44,848 nucleotides of DNA from NCBI GenBank assembly GCA_900696685.1, contig CAADHA010000047.1:1-44848 (forward strand). The letters are read 5' to 3'. Origin of the DNA: an uncultured Planctomycetota bacterium. GTDB taxonomy: Bacteria > Planctomycetota > Phycisphaerae > Phycisphaerales > UBA5793. Made by a program: the position numbers and the translations under genes. The notes beneath the pieces are model-generated. The model made no database searches and was not told the DNA's origin. It saw only the letters and a list, made by a program, of their open reading frames with translations. Within the stretch, counting starts at the first letter, position 1. Every line of letters begins with the position of its first letter. This document shows positions 34,637-43,593 of the stretch, piece after piece.

Positions 34637-34750
34637 GCCAAGCCTCCAGCAGGGCGCAGCGGTTGACAGATTCGGCGGACCATCCGCGGGCCGGGCCGCC
34701 CCGACTCCGGAGCCGCCCAGGGCCGACGTCTTCTCGCAGACCCGAATGTT

Positions 34751-34779
34751 ACGCTACGATTGCCGCGCGGTGCGGTCAA
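34751..34779 (-). promoter_or_regulatory. candidate promoter of the HEAT-like gene
   Basis: In the 213-base divergent gap, a minus-strand TTGACC (34774-34779) and TAGCGT (34751-34756) are spaced by 17 bases, about 115 bases upstream of the start. The -35 is close to consensus and the -10 is weak. Confidence 0.35.
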
Positions 34780-34849
34780 ACCGCTTCGCCGCCGACCTCG
34801 ATGGCGATCATCACGCAAACTCCGCTCCTGTGCCGATGGGATCAACACG

Positions 34850-37465
34850 ATGAAAGGACTCCTGCTGCTGGTGATCGTGATGATGCTCGCGGCAGGAGTC
34901 GATTCGGCGGCGCCGAGCGGATCCCGGCGAATCACCTTCGACCGAGACGCCCGCGCCGCAGGGACGGATGATCCCGGAGAGACGATCGAACACCTCCTCG
35001 CCCGCCGGCTCGTCCAGCACGCCGGCCGTTTCGCGCGCACACTTGCCGGCGAAGATCCGCACGCCGGGTTCCGGACGGCCGTCGGCATCCTCAAGGCCGC
35101 GGCCGAACTCGCGCCCGACGACGTCGAAATTCACCGGCGGCTGGCCACCGCCGCGACCGTGGGCAACGGCGATCCTGCGATCGCCGCAGCCGCCGACCGC
35201 GACCTTCTGCGCCTTGAACCTGACCATGCTTCCGCACAATGGCGGATCATCGCCCGCGCCATCGACGAGCGGCAGAGCGTGACCGATCGGCTGGACCTGT
35301 GCCGCCGGCTGCTCGATTCGTCCGCAGCCGCCCGCCTGTCGCGCGAAGTGAAGAGCAACATCGCCTACCGGGCGGCGATTCTCGCACAGGAACAGGGCCG
35401 CGCCTCTGTCGCCGCCTCCTGGCTCGAGGAGGCGCTGCGGCACAACCCGGCCAATCTTGATGCCGCCGGTCTGCAGGCGCTGGAGGTGGACCGCACGACC
35501 GAGCGCCGCGAAGTGCTCGTAAAGGCTCTGATAGCGCTGGTAAAGGCTGACCCGCTCAACATTCCCGCCCTGAGCGACCTCATCGCGGCGGTGAAGGACG
35601 CGGGCTTCTACCGCGGAGCGGCTGATCTCATTGAAGCGATGAGCGCATTGGCGTCGCGGCGCGGTGAGAACATCCCCGACGACCTCTTCGCCGATTACGC
35701 CCTTCTCAGGGCCGCCGCAGAGGGGGGTGCGCAGGTGGGCCTCGACCTGATCGCCCAGCGCCAGCATGCCTTCGACCGTGCCGAACGCGCTCGCCTCCAG
35801 TCCGAGTGGTACCGCGGCCGGCAGCAGGCCTACCAGCAGGCGCTTCAGGAAGGACGACTCGCCCCGCCCGTCGAGGAAATGCCCTCCTTCGCCGACGTGA
35901 CCGTCGATCTCTCCCTTCATCTCCAGATCACGCGGGCGCTTCTGGCCGCAGCCGCGGATGCGCCCAACGAAGTCGATGAAGCAATGGGCCGCCTCGAATC
36001 GCGTTGGGAGAGGATGATCGGCGAGATCGACACCGCTGATCGCAGCGCACTGCCCTCCACGGCCGCCGCGGCCCTTGAAAACGACCGTCGGCGCCTCATC
36101 GCCGATCGTACCTGGATTCGCCTCTGGGTCGGCCGCAATCCCGAGCGAGCAGCCGCCGACCTCGCGCTTCTCGAACAGGACGGCCAGATGGACCGGGCCG
36201 AGTTGCAGCGCCTGCGCGGCTGGGCGGCCCTTCGGCGCGCCGAGCCACAGGCCGCTGTCGCCTGGCTCGAACCACTCGCCTCGACTGACTCACTCAGCGC
36301 CCTCGGCCTGGCCCTTGCGCATGAGCAGGCCGGACGATCCGCGGAGGCCGCTCGCGTCCTCGGCGAAATTCACCTGGCCCAGAGCGGCACCCTCCTCGGC
36401 GTTTTGTGCAAGTGGCGCTGCGAAGCGATCCAGTCCCGCACGCTCCCCCTGACCCGCGAGGCGCGAAGCGTCGAGAAGGAACTCGGCCGCTTTCCGCAGA
36501 CTCTCGCCGACCTCATTCTCAGGCCGCAGCGCCACTTCAGCCTCTCCATCGCGCCTGCGGCGACGCGCATCGATCCATTCGGTGCAATCCGCTTCGAAGT
36601 CACGATCCGCAACGACAGCCCCTGGCCGGCGGCGATCGGCCCAGGCCGCATCATCCCGAACCGGCTTGCGGTCTTTCCGGTCTTTCGCCTTGCCGGGCGG
36701 CAACTGAACACCGGCTCTGCCCCGCTCACGCTCGATCTGCAGCGCCGCCAGATGCTTATGCCTTCCGAGTCGCTCAGCATCCCGCTCGCGCTCGATCACA
36801 CCCGCCTCGGGATGCTCATCCCCAGCCTTGCGGTCAAGCCGCTGACTCTCGAACTTCAGGCGATGCTCGACTTCCAGGTCAAGCGGGACGGCTCCGTCGC
36901 ACCGCTTCCATGGAGCCTTGTTCGCCAGTCCTCGCCGATGCACATCACGCCCTGGTTCGAAACGCTCAGTCCGCGCGGCGAGGGGGCGGGGCCTCGCTTC
37001 CCGGCCGACGATCTGCTTCTGGCAATGCGGCACATCTCCGAGGTTGGCGCTGTCATCCACAGCGCCCTCGTGCGCACGCTCGACCGGGAGCGTGATGCCG
37101 CGCTGATCGCCGAGGCGGAGGCGGACCTTGCAACCCTTATCGACCTCTGGCCGAACCTTGATCCCCGAGTCGCCGCATGGGCTGTGCTGACGCTCCCGTT
37201 TCAGGCCGAAGGAGCGGAAAAGCGCTTCGAGGTGCTCGATCGCTTTGAGGCCGCTGCGCGCCGCTCCACCGATCCCCTTCTCCAACTCGCCTGGATCACC
37301 GCGCGCACAGACCAGGCCGATGATGTCGTGATCGCATCGGCGCTGCGCAGCAATGAGCCTGCTCTCCGCACCCTGGCCGCCGACGCGCGTGCCTTTCTCA
37401 GCCGCAGCCTGCCGGAAGAGGTCGAGCCTCTCGCCGAACCGGACGCGCCGGAGCCTGATGAGTGA
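34850..37465 (+). CDS. large secreted TPR-like repeat protein of unknown function
   Basis: An 871-residue protein with a signal peptide (GLLLLVIVMMLAAGVDSA). Residues about 55-560 are helical repeats of TPR type, seen for example in GILKAAAELAPDDVEIHRRL, WLEEALRHNPANLDAAGLQA and LALAHEQAGRSAEAARVLGE. A beta-sandwich-like part follows from about 575 to 735 (SLSIAPAATRIDPFGAIRFE, then VTIRNDSPWPAAIGPG), recalling Ig/CARDB-like domains. The last about 130 residues are again helical, ending in an acidic EPLAEPDAPEPDE tail. ATG 34850 has only a weak SD. No enzyme motif is seen; a role in extracytoplasmic protein assembly is possible. Divergent from the HEAT-like gene. Confidence 0.75.
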   Translation: MKGLLLLVIVMMLAAGVDSAAPSGSRRITFDRDARAAGTDDPGETIEHLLARRLVQHAGRFARTLAGEDPHAGFRTAVGILKAAAELAPDDVEIHRRLATAATVGNGDPAIAAAADRDLLRLEPDHASAQWRIIARAIDERQSVTDRLDLCRRLLDSSAAARLSREVKSNIAYRAAILAQEQGRASVAASWLEEALRHNPANLDAAGLQALEVDRTTERREVLVKALIALVKADPLNIPALSDLIAAVKDAGFYRGAADLIEAMSALASRRGENIPDDLFADYALLRAAAEGGAQVGLDLIAQRQHAFDRAERARLQSEWYRGRQQAYQQALQEGRLAPPVEEMPSFADVTVDLSLHLQITRALLAAAADAPNEVDEAMGRLESRWERMIGEIDTADRSALPSTAAAALENDRRRLIADRTWIRLWVGRNPERAAADLALLEQDGQMDRAELQRLRGWAALRRAEPQAAVAWLEPLASTDSLSALGLALAHEQAGRSAEAARVLGEIHLAQSGTLLGVLCKWRCEAIQSRTLPLTREARSVEKELGRFPQTLADLILRPQRHFSLSIAPAATRIDPFGAIRFEVTIRNDSPWPAAIGPGRIIPNRLAVFPVFRLAGRQLNTGSAPLTLDLQRRQMLMPSESLSIPLALDHTRLGMLIPSLAVKPLTLELQAMLDFQVKRDGSVAPLPWSLVRQSSPMHITPWFETLSPRGEGAGPRFPADDLLLAMRHISEVGAVIHSALVRTLDRERDAALIAEAEADLATLIDLWPNLDPRVAAWAVLTLPFQAEGAEKRFEVLDRFEAAARRSTDPLLQLAWITARTDQADDVVIASALRSNEPALRTLAADARAFLSRSLPEEVEPLAEPDAPEPDE

Positions 37466-37478
37466 GCGCGGCCGGCGG

Positions 37479-38075
37479 CTACCGATCGATCAGGCTTAGG
37501 GTCGGCACGGCGTCCCCGGCCCACCGCTCCCAGATCATCTCCGTGATGCGCCACCGCCCATCCGCCTCCCGCGACCAGCGGAACCGCCACTCGTTGGCCG
37601 TCGGCGCGCCAAGATGAGGTGTTGTCGTCTGCGCCAGCACTGACTCTCCCGAGTCGCGCCCCGTCTTCGCTGCCGCTACCGTCCGCACGTGGTTGGATCG
37701 GACGATCTCCTTGAGCGCGGGTACGCGACGGAGCAGGTCGGACCGGCTCATCCGGGACTGGTCCGAGCCGACCCGCAGCACCAGGCCCTCGTGAAGCAGA
37801 TCGGAGACGGCACGTGTGTCGCCTGCCAAGGCCGTCTCGACCAGTGACCGGGTCTGGCGCGAGAGCCGCTCGCCCGTGGTCTCAACCAGGGCCGCCAGGG
37901 CAACCAGTCCAACTGCTGCCCCGGCAAGCGAGAGGGCGGCGATCGCCGCCGGTCTGGGGAAGTGCGGCCGAAGTGCGAACCACGCAAGAGCCGACGCGAT
38001 GACCAGCAACGCCGCCGGAAATCTCGGCGTCTCGAGCGTGTACGTGATCAGCGGCGAGGCGGCGGGCAAGTCCAA
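37479..38075 (-). CDS. small membrane protein with NTF2-like soluble domain
   Basis: A 198-residue protein with two adjacent membrane helices (about residues 18-36 and 42-63) and a C-terminal domain of about 120 residues. The domain has a helix with VETALAGDTRAVSDLL followed by strands VLRVGSDQ, VRTVAAAKTG and EWRFRWSREADGRWRITEM. That helix-then-sheet order, ending in the WRFxWxREadGRWRI pattern, is typical of NTF2/SnoaL-like folds, assigned here by appearance only. The start is TTG 38075 with CGGAGAC upstream; no ATG is available. It converges with the TPR gene (13 bases apart) and diverges from the Maf fusion gene. Confidence 0.7.
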   Translation of the reverse strand: MDLPAASPLITYTLETPRFPAALLVIASALAWFALRPHFPRPAAIAALSLAGAAVGLVALAALVETTGERLSRQTRSLVETALAGDTRAVSDLLHEGLVLRVGSDQSRMSRSDLLRRVPALKEIVRSNHVRTVAAAKTGRDSGESVLAQTTTPHLGAPTANEWRFRWSREADGRWRITEMIWERWAGDAVPTLSLIDR

Positions 38076-38102
38076 GGCTCAAGTCTCCGTCGAGGCGCTT
38101 CC

Positions 38103-38108
38103 GATAAT
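38103..38108 (+). promoter_or_regulatory. candidate -10 box of the Maf-neuABC operon
   Basis: GATAAT, one mismatch from TATAAT, lies 57 bases before the first gene of the operon in a 90-base divergent gap. No convincing -35 is found at 16-18 bases, so flagellar or other sigma factors cannot be judged. Confidence 0.3.
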
Positions 38109-38165
38109 ACTCGTGTCGGTTCCATCCGGTTCCATTGACAGCACGCGAGCGGAGCGGGCAGCGGC

Positions 38166-41100
38166 GTGAGCACATCGATCCTCGAAGCCAACCTTCGCGC
38201 CCTCGGCCCTCACAACACCCGCCTCGCACAGCGCCTCCGTTGCGCGGCGCCCCGCGCTGAATGCGCCTTCGCGCCGACGGCACAGGATGTTCCATCGCTC
38301 TCCCTCAGCGGGGCGCAGATGTGCAGCCGCCACAAGCCCCTCGATGAGGCAGACCGCTTCGTCGCCGGCATCGACGTCATTGAGCACGCCGCGATCGTGA
38401 TCCTCGGTTTCGCCGCCGGCTACCACGTCCAGCGCCTCGCGCAGCGCCTCCGCAAGACCAGCCTCATCATTGTCTACGAACCCGACCTCGCCCTTCTTCG
38501 CAGCGTCTTCGAGCGCATCGACCACTCGAAATGGATGGCCGAGACGAATCTCGTGGTCGTCGATGATGCGGACGACACGGCCGAAATGTCCGTGCAACTT
38601 GCCGGCGCTGAGGGCATCGTTGCGCAGGGCACGACCATTGCGGTGCATCTGCCCAGCCGCGCCCGTCTCGGCGAAGGCGCTGCCCGCTTCAGCGCCGCCT
38701 TTGCTGAACTCGTCAAGTCGATGCGAACGACGATGCTCACGACGCTGGTGCACGCGGGCACGACGTGCCGCAACCTCTGCCTCAACCTTGACCAGTATGC
38801 CGCCGGCGAAGGCATAGCGGCGTTGCGGGACGCCGCGAGAGGCCGCACTGCGCTGCTCATTGCCGCCGGGCCCAGCCTCGCCCGCCACTATGACCTCCTC
38901 GCCGATCCGTCGCTGCGCGAGCGCGTCTTGCTCATCGCCGTCCAGACCTGCCTGAGGCCGCTGCTGCGCCGCGGCATTCGCCCTCACTTCGTCACCGCCC
39001 TCGACTACCACGAGATCAGCCGCAACTTCTACGACGATCTCGACCCTCAGGACCTGCGCGACATCACGCTCGTCTGCGAGGCGAAGGTCAACCGGGCCGT
39101 GATCGAGGCGTATCCCGGCCCGGTGCGCTGCGTCGGCAACTCGTTCCTCGACCGCCTCCTCGGCCCGCTCAAGCGCGAGATGGGAGCGGTGCCCGCCGGA
39201 TCGACCGTGGCGCATCTGAGTTTCTACCTCGCGCAGTATCTCGGTTGCAACCCCATCGTCCTCGTCGGACAGGACCTCGGCTTCACCGACTGCCTCTACT
39301 ACGGCCCGGGCGCCGCCATTCATGACCAGTGGGCTCCCGAGCTCAACGCCTTTAACACGCTTGACATGATGGAGTGGTCCCGCGTGGCGCGCATGAAGCG
39401 CCACCTCCGCCAGGCCGCCGCGCAGGACGGCTCGCCCCTTCTCGTCGATGAGCAGATGGCGACGTACCTCAATCAGTTCGAGCGAGACTTCTCCACCGCG
39501 CCGCAGACTATTGTCGATGCCGAAGGTGGAGGAGTCGCCAAGCGGCACACCATCGTCCGCCCTCTGCGCGAAGTTCTCGCGGATGCCGCGGCGGCTCCTG
39601 CCGCCCTGTTGCGGATTCCGACACAGCGAACTCGGCTCGATCAGCGCCGCCTTGCCGCCGCGATGCGCGAGATCGCCTCCGTGCGCGACGACGTGGATCG
39701 CCTTCGCGGCCTGAGCGAAGGCGCGGCTGCCGTCATCGCCCGGATGCTCGATCAGCAGCAGAACGCGCGCGCCATGGACCGCCTCTTCGCACAGATTCAC
39801 GAGAAGCAGCGCGAAGCCGCTCGCCTCGGCCGCGCCCAGGAGATCGTCAACCTCGTCAATCAACTCGGCGTTTTCAAGCGCATCAAGGCCGACCGGCGTC
39901 TCGAACTGCTCGATTCTCTCTCGCCACTTGACCGTCAGCGGGAAGAACTCCTCCGTGATCGGACGAACCTCGAATGGCTCGCGGAGGCCTGCGCCGAAAC
40001 GCGCGCCATTCTCGACGAGGCCATGGCCGTGCTGCGCGGCGAATCGGTCAACCCTCGCATCACGCAGCGCCGCGCATCCATCACGCTCGACGCGGAATCC
40101 GATGAACAGGTCGGCCAGCCCCGGCGGCCGCGCCGCATCGCCGCCATCGTCGCCTGCGATCCCCAGCGAGGCTCGCTTCTCCAGCCCCGCGACCTCGCGG
40201 CCGATCTCGCCGGCCGCACGCTCCTCCAGGCTACTATCGAGCGCCTCGGCCGCTGCCGGCGCATCGAGTCCATCATTCTCCTTACGCCGCGCGGCTTCGA
40301 TGCTGCCCCCCTTATCGACGAGTCACGCATCGGCCGTCCTCTGCTCGTACATTCCGTCGCCGACCCGATCTTCGATCCCGCGCACCAGGCAATTGCGGCC
40401 GCGCGGCAATGGAGCAACTGGTGCTGGCGCGGGGGCATCGGCGGCATGACCATCTTCGATGAGATCATCGCATCTCGCCACATGGCTGCCGCCATGGACG
40501 AACAGAACCTCGACGCGGCGCTCATCGTCGGGGCCGACTGGCCCCTCCTGGACTTCAGCGAACTCACCGGGTGCGATGCGCTCGTCGCGCGCTACCTCGA
40601 GCATCCCGAATCTCATCGCCTCGTCTTCTCCCAGGCGCCGCCCGGCCTGTGCGGCATCGTCATCGAGCGCAGCCTGATGCACGAAATGGCCTCGCGATTC
40701 CGGCAGTTCACCGTCGGCTCCATGCTCTCTTACATTCCCAGCCTCCCCCAGATCGACCCCACGAGCAAGGACGCCTGCATCAAAGTTCCCGCGGCGATTC
40801 GAAACACCCTCGGCCGCTTTGTCGCCGACACCCCGCAGCGACTCGCCGCGTCGAGATCGCTCTACGCCGAATGTGGTGAAGCAATGCTCGATCTCACCGG
40901 CGGACCGGTCGTCGCAGCAGCCGCCATGCACTTCAGCCGATCGGGCGAGTCCGAATTGCTGCCCCGGCACGTCGAGATCGAACTGACGACGCGGCGCTCA
41001 ACCCGGCCCTTCTGGCTCGAATCATCACTGGCACCAATCGACCTGCCGCTCAACGCGGCCCGGTCCCTTCTCAATCAATGCGCCGGACGCAATGATGTTG

Positions 41101-41789
41101 CCGTTTCCTTCGGCGGTCGCGGTGATCCACTCCTGCATCCCCACTTTGCCTCGATTGTGCGCCACGCGCACCAGCAGGGCTGCCGCGCCATTCACGTCCG
41201 CACCGACCTGCCAGAATCTTTCGGACCCGCAGTCAACCTCCTCGACCTGCCTCTCGACGTGATCTCAATCGAACTCCAGGGCGAGAGCGCCGGGACCTAT
41301 TGCGGCATCATGGGCATCGATCGATTCGAATATGTCCGCGCGCAGGTCGATTCGCTGATCAACGCCCGCACTCAGCGAGCCGGCGATCCCAACGCCCTGG
41401 GTCTGCCCTGGATCGTCCCTCGCATCTGCCGCTGCCGCGCCTCGCTGGATGAACTCCGCAACTTCTATGACCGCTGGCTGCACTATGCCGGCGCCGCCAT
41501 GATCGATCCCGTGCCGGCGTGCGCCGAATCCGCGCCCGACGTCATTCCTGTCCAGCCGCCGAATGCGGCATTGCGATTCCAGGTGCGGCACACCCTTCAG
41601 GTCCACGCCGACGGAACTGCCTTTCCCGGCGTCGACACGTGGAGTCGCGATCGGGGCGACATGCGCCCCCGACCGATCGACGACTGCTCTCTTTCCGACC
41701 TCTGGCCCGCGCTGCGATGTTCAATGGATGACGCTGTCTCGTCGCCCGATGAGCAGCCCGCGCTTTTTCTGCAACTCGACTCCGTCTGA
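38166..41789 (+). CDS. three-part Maf (DUF115) - SpsF-like - cysteine-less radical-SAM/SPASM-like protein
   Basis: A 1207-residue fusion. Residues about 1-640 are a Maf/DUF115 protein, with ALLIAAGPSLARHYDLLAD near 230, RPHFVTALDY, and SFYLAQYLGCNPIVLVGQDL near 355. Maf proteins put nonulosonic acid on flagellin. From about 655 to 930 the pattern IAAIVACDPQ, LAGRTLLQATIERLGR and AALIVGADWPLLD follows SpsF/CMP-sugar nucleotidyltransferase folds, with the nucleotide loop altered. From 936, IELTTRRSTRPFWL aligns with the radical-SAM motif ELTxRCNxxCxxC, but R944, P948 and L951 replace the cysteines. VSFGGRGDPLLHPHF, DVISIELQGESAGTY and a SPASM-like VHADGTAFPG (from 1146) follow, again without cluster cysteines. 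It lies 21 bases before neuA. Joint function is inferred. Confidence 0.85.
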   Translation: MSTSILEANLRALGPHNTRLAQRLRCAAPRAECAFAPTAQDVPSLSLSGAQMCSRHKPLDEADRFVAGIDVIEHAAIVILGFAAGYHVQRLAQRLRKTSLIIVYEPDLALLRSVFERIDHSKWMAETNLVVVDDADDTAEMSVQLAGAEGIVAQGTTIAVHLPSRARLGEGAARFSAAFAELVKSMRTTMLTTLVHAGTTCRNLCLNLDQYAAGEGIAALRDAARGRTALLIAAGPSLARHYDLLADPSLRERVLLIAVQTCLRPLLRRGIRPHFVTALDYHEISRNFYDDLDPQDLRDITLVCEAKVNRAVIEAYPGPVRCVGNSFLDRLLGPLKREMGAVPAGSTVAHLSFYLAQYLGCNPIVLVGQDLGFTDCLYYGPGAAIHDQWAPELNAFNTLDMMEWSRVARMKRHLRQAAAQDGSPLLVDEQMATYLNQFERDFSTAPQTIVDAEGGGVAKRHTIVRPLREVLADAAAAPAALLRIPTQRTRLDQRRLAAAMREIASVRDDVDRLRGLSEGAAAVIARMLDQQQNARAMDRLFAQIHEKQREAARLGRAQEIVNLVNQLGVFKRIKADRRLELLDSLSPLDRQREELLRDRTNLEWLAEACAETRAILDEAMAVLRGESVNPRITQRRASITLDAESDEQVGQPRRPRRIAAIVACDPQRGSLLQPRDLAADLAGRTLLQATIERLGRCRRIESIILLTPRGFDAAPLIDESRIGRPLLVHSVADPIFDPAHQAIAAARQWSNWCWRGGIGGMTIFDEIIASRHMAAAMDEQNLDAALIVGADWPLLDFSELTGCDALVARYLEHPESHRLVFSQAPPGLCGIVIERSLMHEMASRFRQFTVGSMLSYIPSLPQIDPTSKDACIKVPAAIRNTLGRFVADTPQRLAASRSLYAECGEAMLDLTGGPVVAAAAMHFSRSGESELLPRHVEIELTTRRSTRPFWLESSLAPIDLPLNAARSLLNQCAGRNDVAVSFGGRGDPLLHPHFASIVRHAHQQGCRAIHVRTDLPESFGPAVNLLDLPLDVISIELQGESAGTYCGIMGIDRFEYVRAQVDSLINARTQRAGDPNALGLPWIVPRICRCRASLDELRNFYDRWLHYAGAAMIDPVPACAESAPDVIPVQPPNAALRFQVRHTLQVHADGTAFPGVDTWSRDRGDMRPRPIDDCSLSDLWPALRCSMDDAVSSPDEQPALFLQLDSV

Positions 41790-41810
41790 TCTCCGCCCAC
41801 ACCCCGCACC

Positions 41811-42560
41811 ATGAATCCGCCCGCGTCAGATCCTCGACCGAACGCCACAGCCGTGATCCTCGCCCGCGCCGGGAGCAAGGGCCTTCCGGGCAAGAATGCC
41901 ATGCTTCTCGCGGGGCGACCTCTGGTGTGCCACACCATCGACCATGCACGAGCCGCCCGGTCGCTCACGCGAGTCGTTGTGTCGACCGACTGCATTCGCG
42001 TTCGCACGGCCGCGGCGGACGAGGGCGTTGAAGTCATCGATCGCCCTGCCGATCTCGCGAGTGACACGGCGACGGTGGATGCGGCGGCGCGACACGCCCT
42101 TGCCGACGACACCTCTCCGATTGCCGTGATGCTTTACGCCAACGTTCCGATTCGCCCCGCCGGCCTCATCGATCGAGCCGTACACACGCTCATCGAGACC
42201 GGCGCCGACTCCGTGCAGAGTTACGCCCCGGTCGGCAAGTACCACCCGTACTGGGAAGTCACGCTCGACGGCGCCGGCCGCGTATCACCTTTCGTCCCCA
42301 ACACCGTCTATCGCCGGCAGGACCTCCCGCCCGTCTATGTTCCCGACGGCGGCGTGATCGCCGTGCGCCGCGCGAGCCTGTACAACGTTGTCGTGGGCGA
42401 GCCGCATGCCTTTCTGGGGCGCGATCGGCGCGGCATCCTCAACAGGTCGGGCGAGGTGATCGACATCGATGCGCGCCTGGACTTCCTCCTAGCGCAACTG
42501 CTCCTGACCGATGGCGTCGTGGCGCGGCCCGCCGCGGCGAGTGCCCATGCAGATTGGTAG
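41811..42560 (+). CDS. neuA: acylneuraminate cytidylyltransferase (CMP-nonulosonate synthetase)
   Basis: Activates a nonulosonic acid (sialic, legionaminic or similar) with CTP to the CMP-sugar used by glycosyltransferases. The 249-residue protein has the CMP-NeuAc synthetase signature AVILARAGSKGLPGKNAMLLA at the N-terminus, RVVVSTDC, VMLYANVPIRP and YVPDGGVIAVRR near the sugar site. Length fits the short bacterial form without an esterase domain. It begins 21 bases after the Maf fusion and its end overlaps neuB by 14 bases. Which acid is made cannot be read from this enzyme alone. The operon suggests the product goes to the Maf protein for protein glycosylation. Confidence 0.93.
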   Translation: MNPPASDPRPNATAVILARAGSKGLPGKNAMLLAGRPLVCHTIDHARAARSLTRVVVSTDCIRVRTAAADEGVEVIDRPADLASDTATVDAAARHALADDTSPIAVMLYANVPIRPAGLIDRAVHTLIETGADSVQSYAPVGKYHPYWEVTLDGAGRVSPFVPNTVYRRQDLPPVYVPDGGVIAVRRASLYNVVVGEPHAFLGRDRRGILNRSGEVIDIDARLDFLLAQLLLTDGVVARPAAASAHADW

Positions 42561-43593
42561 CCGCTCCATCAGCCGCGATGAGCCGCCCTACATCGTCGCC
42601 GAGATCGGCGTGAATCACGACGGCTCCACCCAGCGGGCGCTGGAACTCGTCGAGGCCGCCAGGCACGCCGGCGCCGATGCCGTCAAGGTGCAGTACTTCG
42701 AGGCCGCGTCGCTCATGAGTCGCGCCTGCCGCCTGGCCGGCTACCAGGCGGCCGCCGGTGAAAGCGATCCCGTCGAGATGCTCTCCGGTCTCCAACTCAG
42801 CCGCGCCGCGATGGCTGAGGTAGTGCATTCTGCGCATTCCCTCGACCTGCACGCCATTGTTACCATCTTCTCCCTCGAGCACACCGGCCTTGCGACCGAT
42901 CTGGAATGGGATGCCATCAAGGTCGCGTCGCCCGATATCGTCAATACGCCGCTTCTGCAGGCCCTTGCTTCCGCCGGCAAACCGATGATTCTCAGCACAG
43001 GCGCAGCGGGCGCCGACGAGATCGCCGGCGCCCTGCGCATCTGCGGCGACGTCGCGATGCACTGTGTCAGCGCCTACCCCACTCCTGATGAGCACGCCCA
43101 ACTGGCGGGGATCGCTGCGCTCGCGGACCTCGTTGCCATGTTACAACTCAATCGCCCAATCGCGGTGGGATACTCGGATCATACCGTCTCACCTGATACC
43201 GGCGCGCTAGCGGTTGCCGCCGGCGCCTGCATCCTGGAGAAGCACCTGCCGTGGGACCGCGGGGCGAAGGGCCCGGACCATGCGGCCTCGCTCAATCCGC
43301 CGCTTCTGGCGCGTTATGTGCACGAAGCCAATCGTGCATGGTCGATGCTCGGCCCGCGCTGCGTCATTGTGCAGGAGATTGAACAGGATGTCCGCACGGT
43401 CAGCCGCCAGTCCATCACGGCTGCGCGCGACCTTGTCGCAGGCGCGACACTCAGGCGCGAAGACCTTACGATCAGGCGGCCCGGAACCGGTTTGCCGCCG
43501 TGCATGTTGGAAACTCTGCCGGGCCGCCGCCTCGCGCGACCCGTGACCGCCGACATGCCGCTCACATTTGCCGACATCGAAGGGGAAATCTGA
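42547..43593 (+). CDS. neuB: N-acetylneuraminate synthase-type enzyme (NeuB)
   Basis: Condenses phosphoenolpyruvate with a ManNAc-type sugar to a nonulosonic acid. The 348-residue protein has the TIM-barrel motifs YIVAEIGVNHDGS, DAVKVQYFE, IKVASPDI, MILSTGAA, VSAYPTP, IAVGYSDHT and EKHLPWDRGAKGPDHAAS, with the metal-binding pair near the last histidine. A C-terminal SAF (antifreeze-like) domain begins about residue 285 with SITAARDLVAGATLRREDL and ends with GRRLARPVTADMPL. ATG 42547 lies inside the end of neuA (14-base overlap), and the stop overlaps the neuC start in TGATG, so the three genes are translationally coupled. Confidence 0.95.
   Translation: MQIGSRSISRDEPPYIVAEIGVNHDGSTQRALELVEAARHAGADAVKVQYFEAASLMSRACRLAGYQAAAGESDPVEMLSGLQLSRAAMAEVVHSAHSLDLHAIVTIFSLEHTGLATDLEWDAIKVASPDIVNTPLLQALASAGKPMILSTGAAGADEIAGALRICGDVAMHCVSAYPTPDEHAQLAGIAALADLVAMLQLNRPIAVGYSDHTVSPDTGALAVAAGACILEKHLPWDRGAKGPDHAASLNPPLLARYVHEANRAWSMLGPRCVIVQEIEQDVRTVSRQSITAARDLVAGATLRREDLTIRRPGTGLPPCMLETLPGRRLARPVTADMPLTFADIEGEI

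Noticed and set aside
34663..34668. Perfect TTGACA in the HEAT/TPR divergent gap
   Set aside because: No -10-like hexamer lies 16-18 bases downstream on the plus strand, so I did not call a promoter.
38079..39863. Long minus-strand open frame opposite the Maf fusion gene
   Set aside because: The plus strand carries recognisable DUF115 motifs; the antisense frame is a codon-bias shadow.
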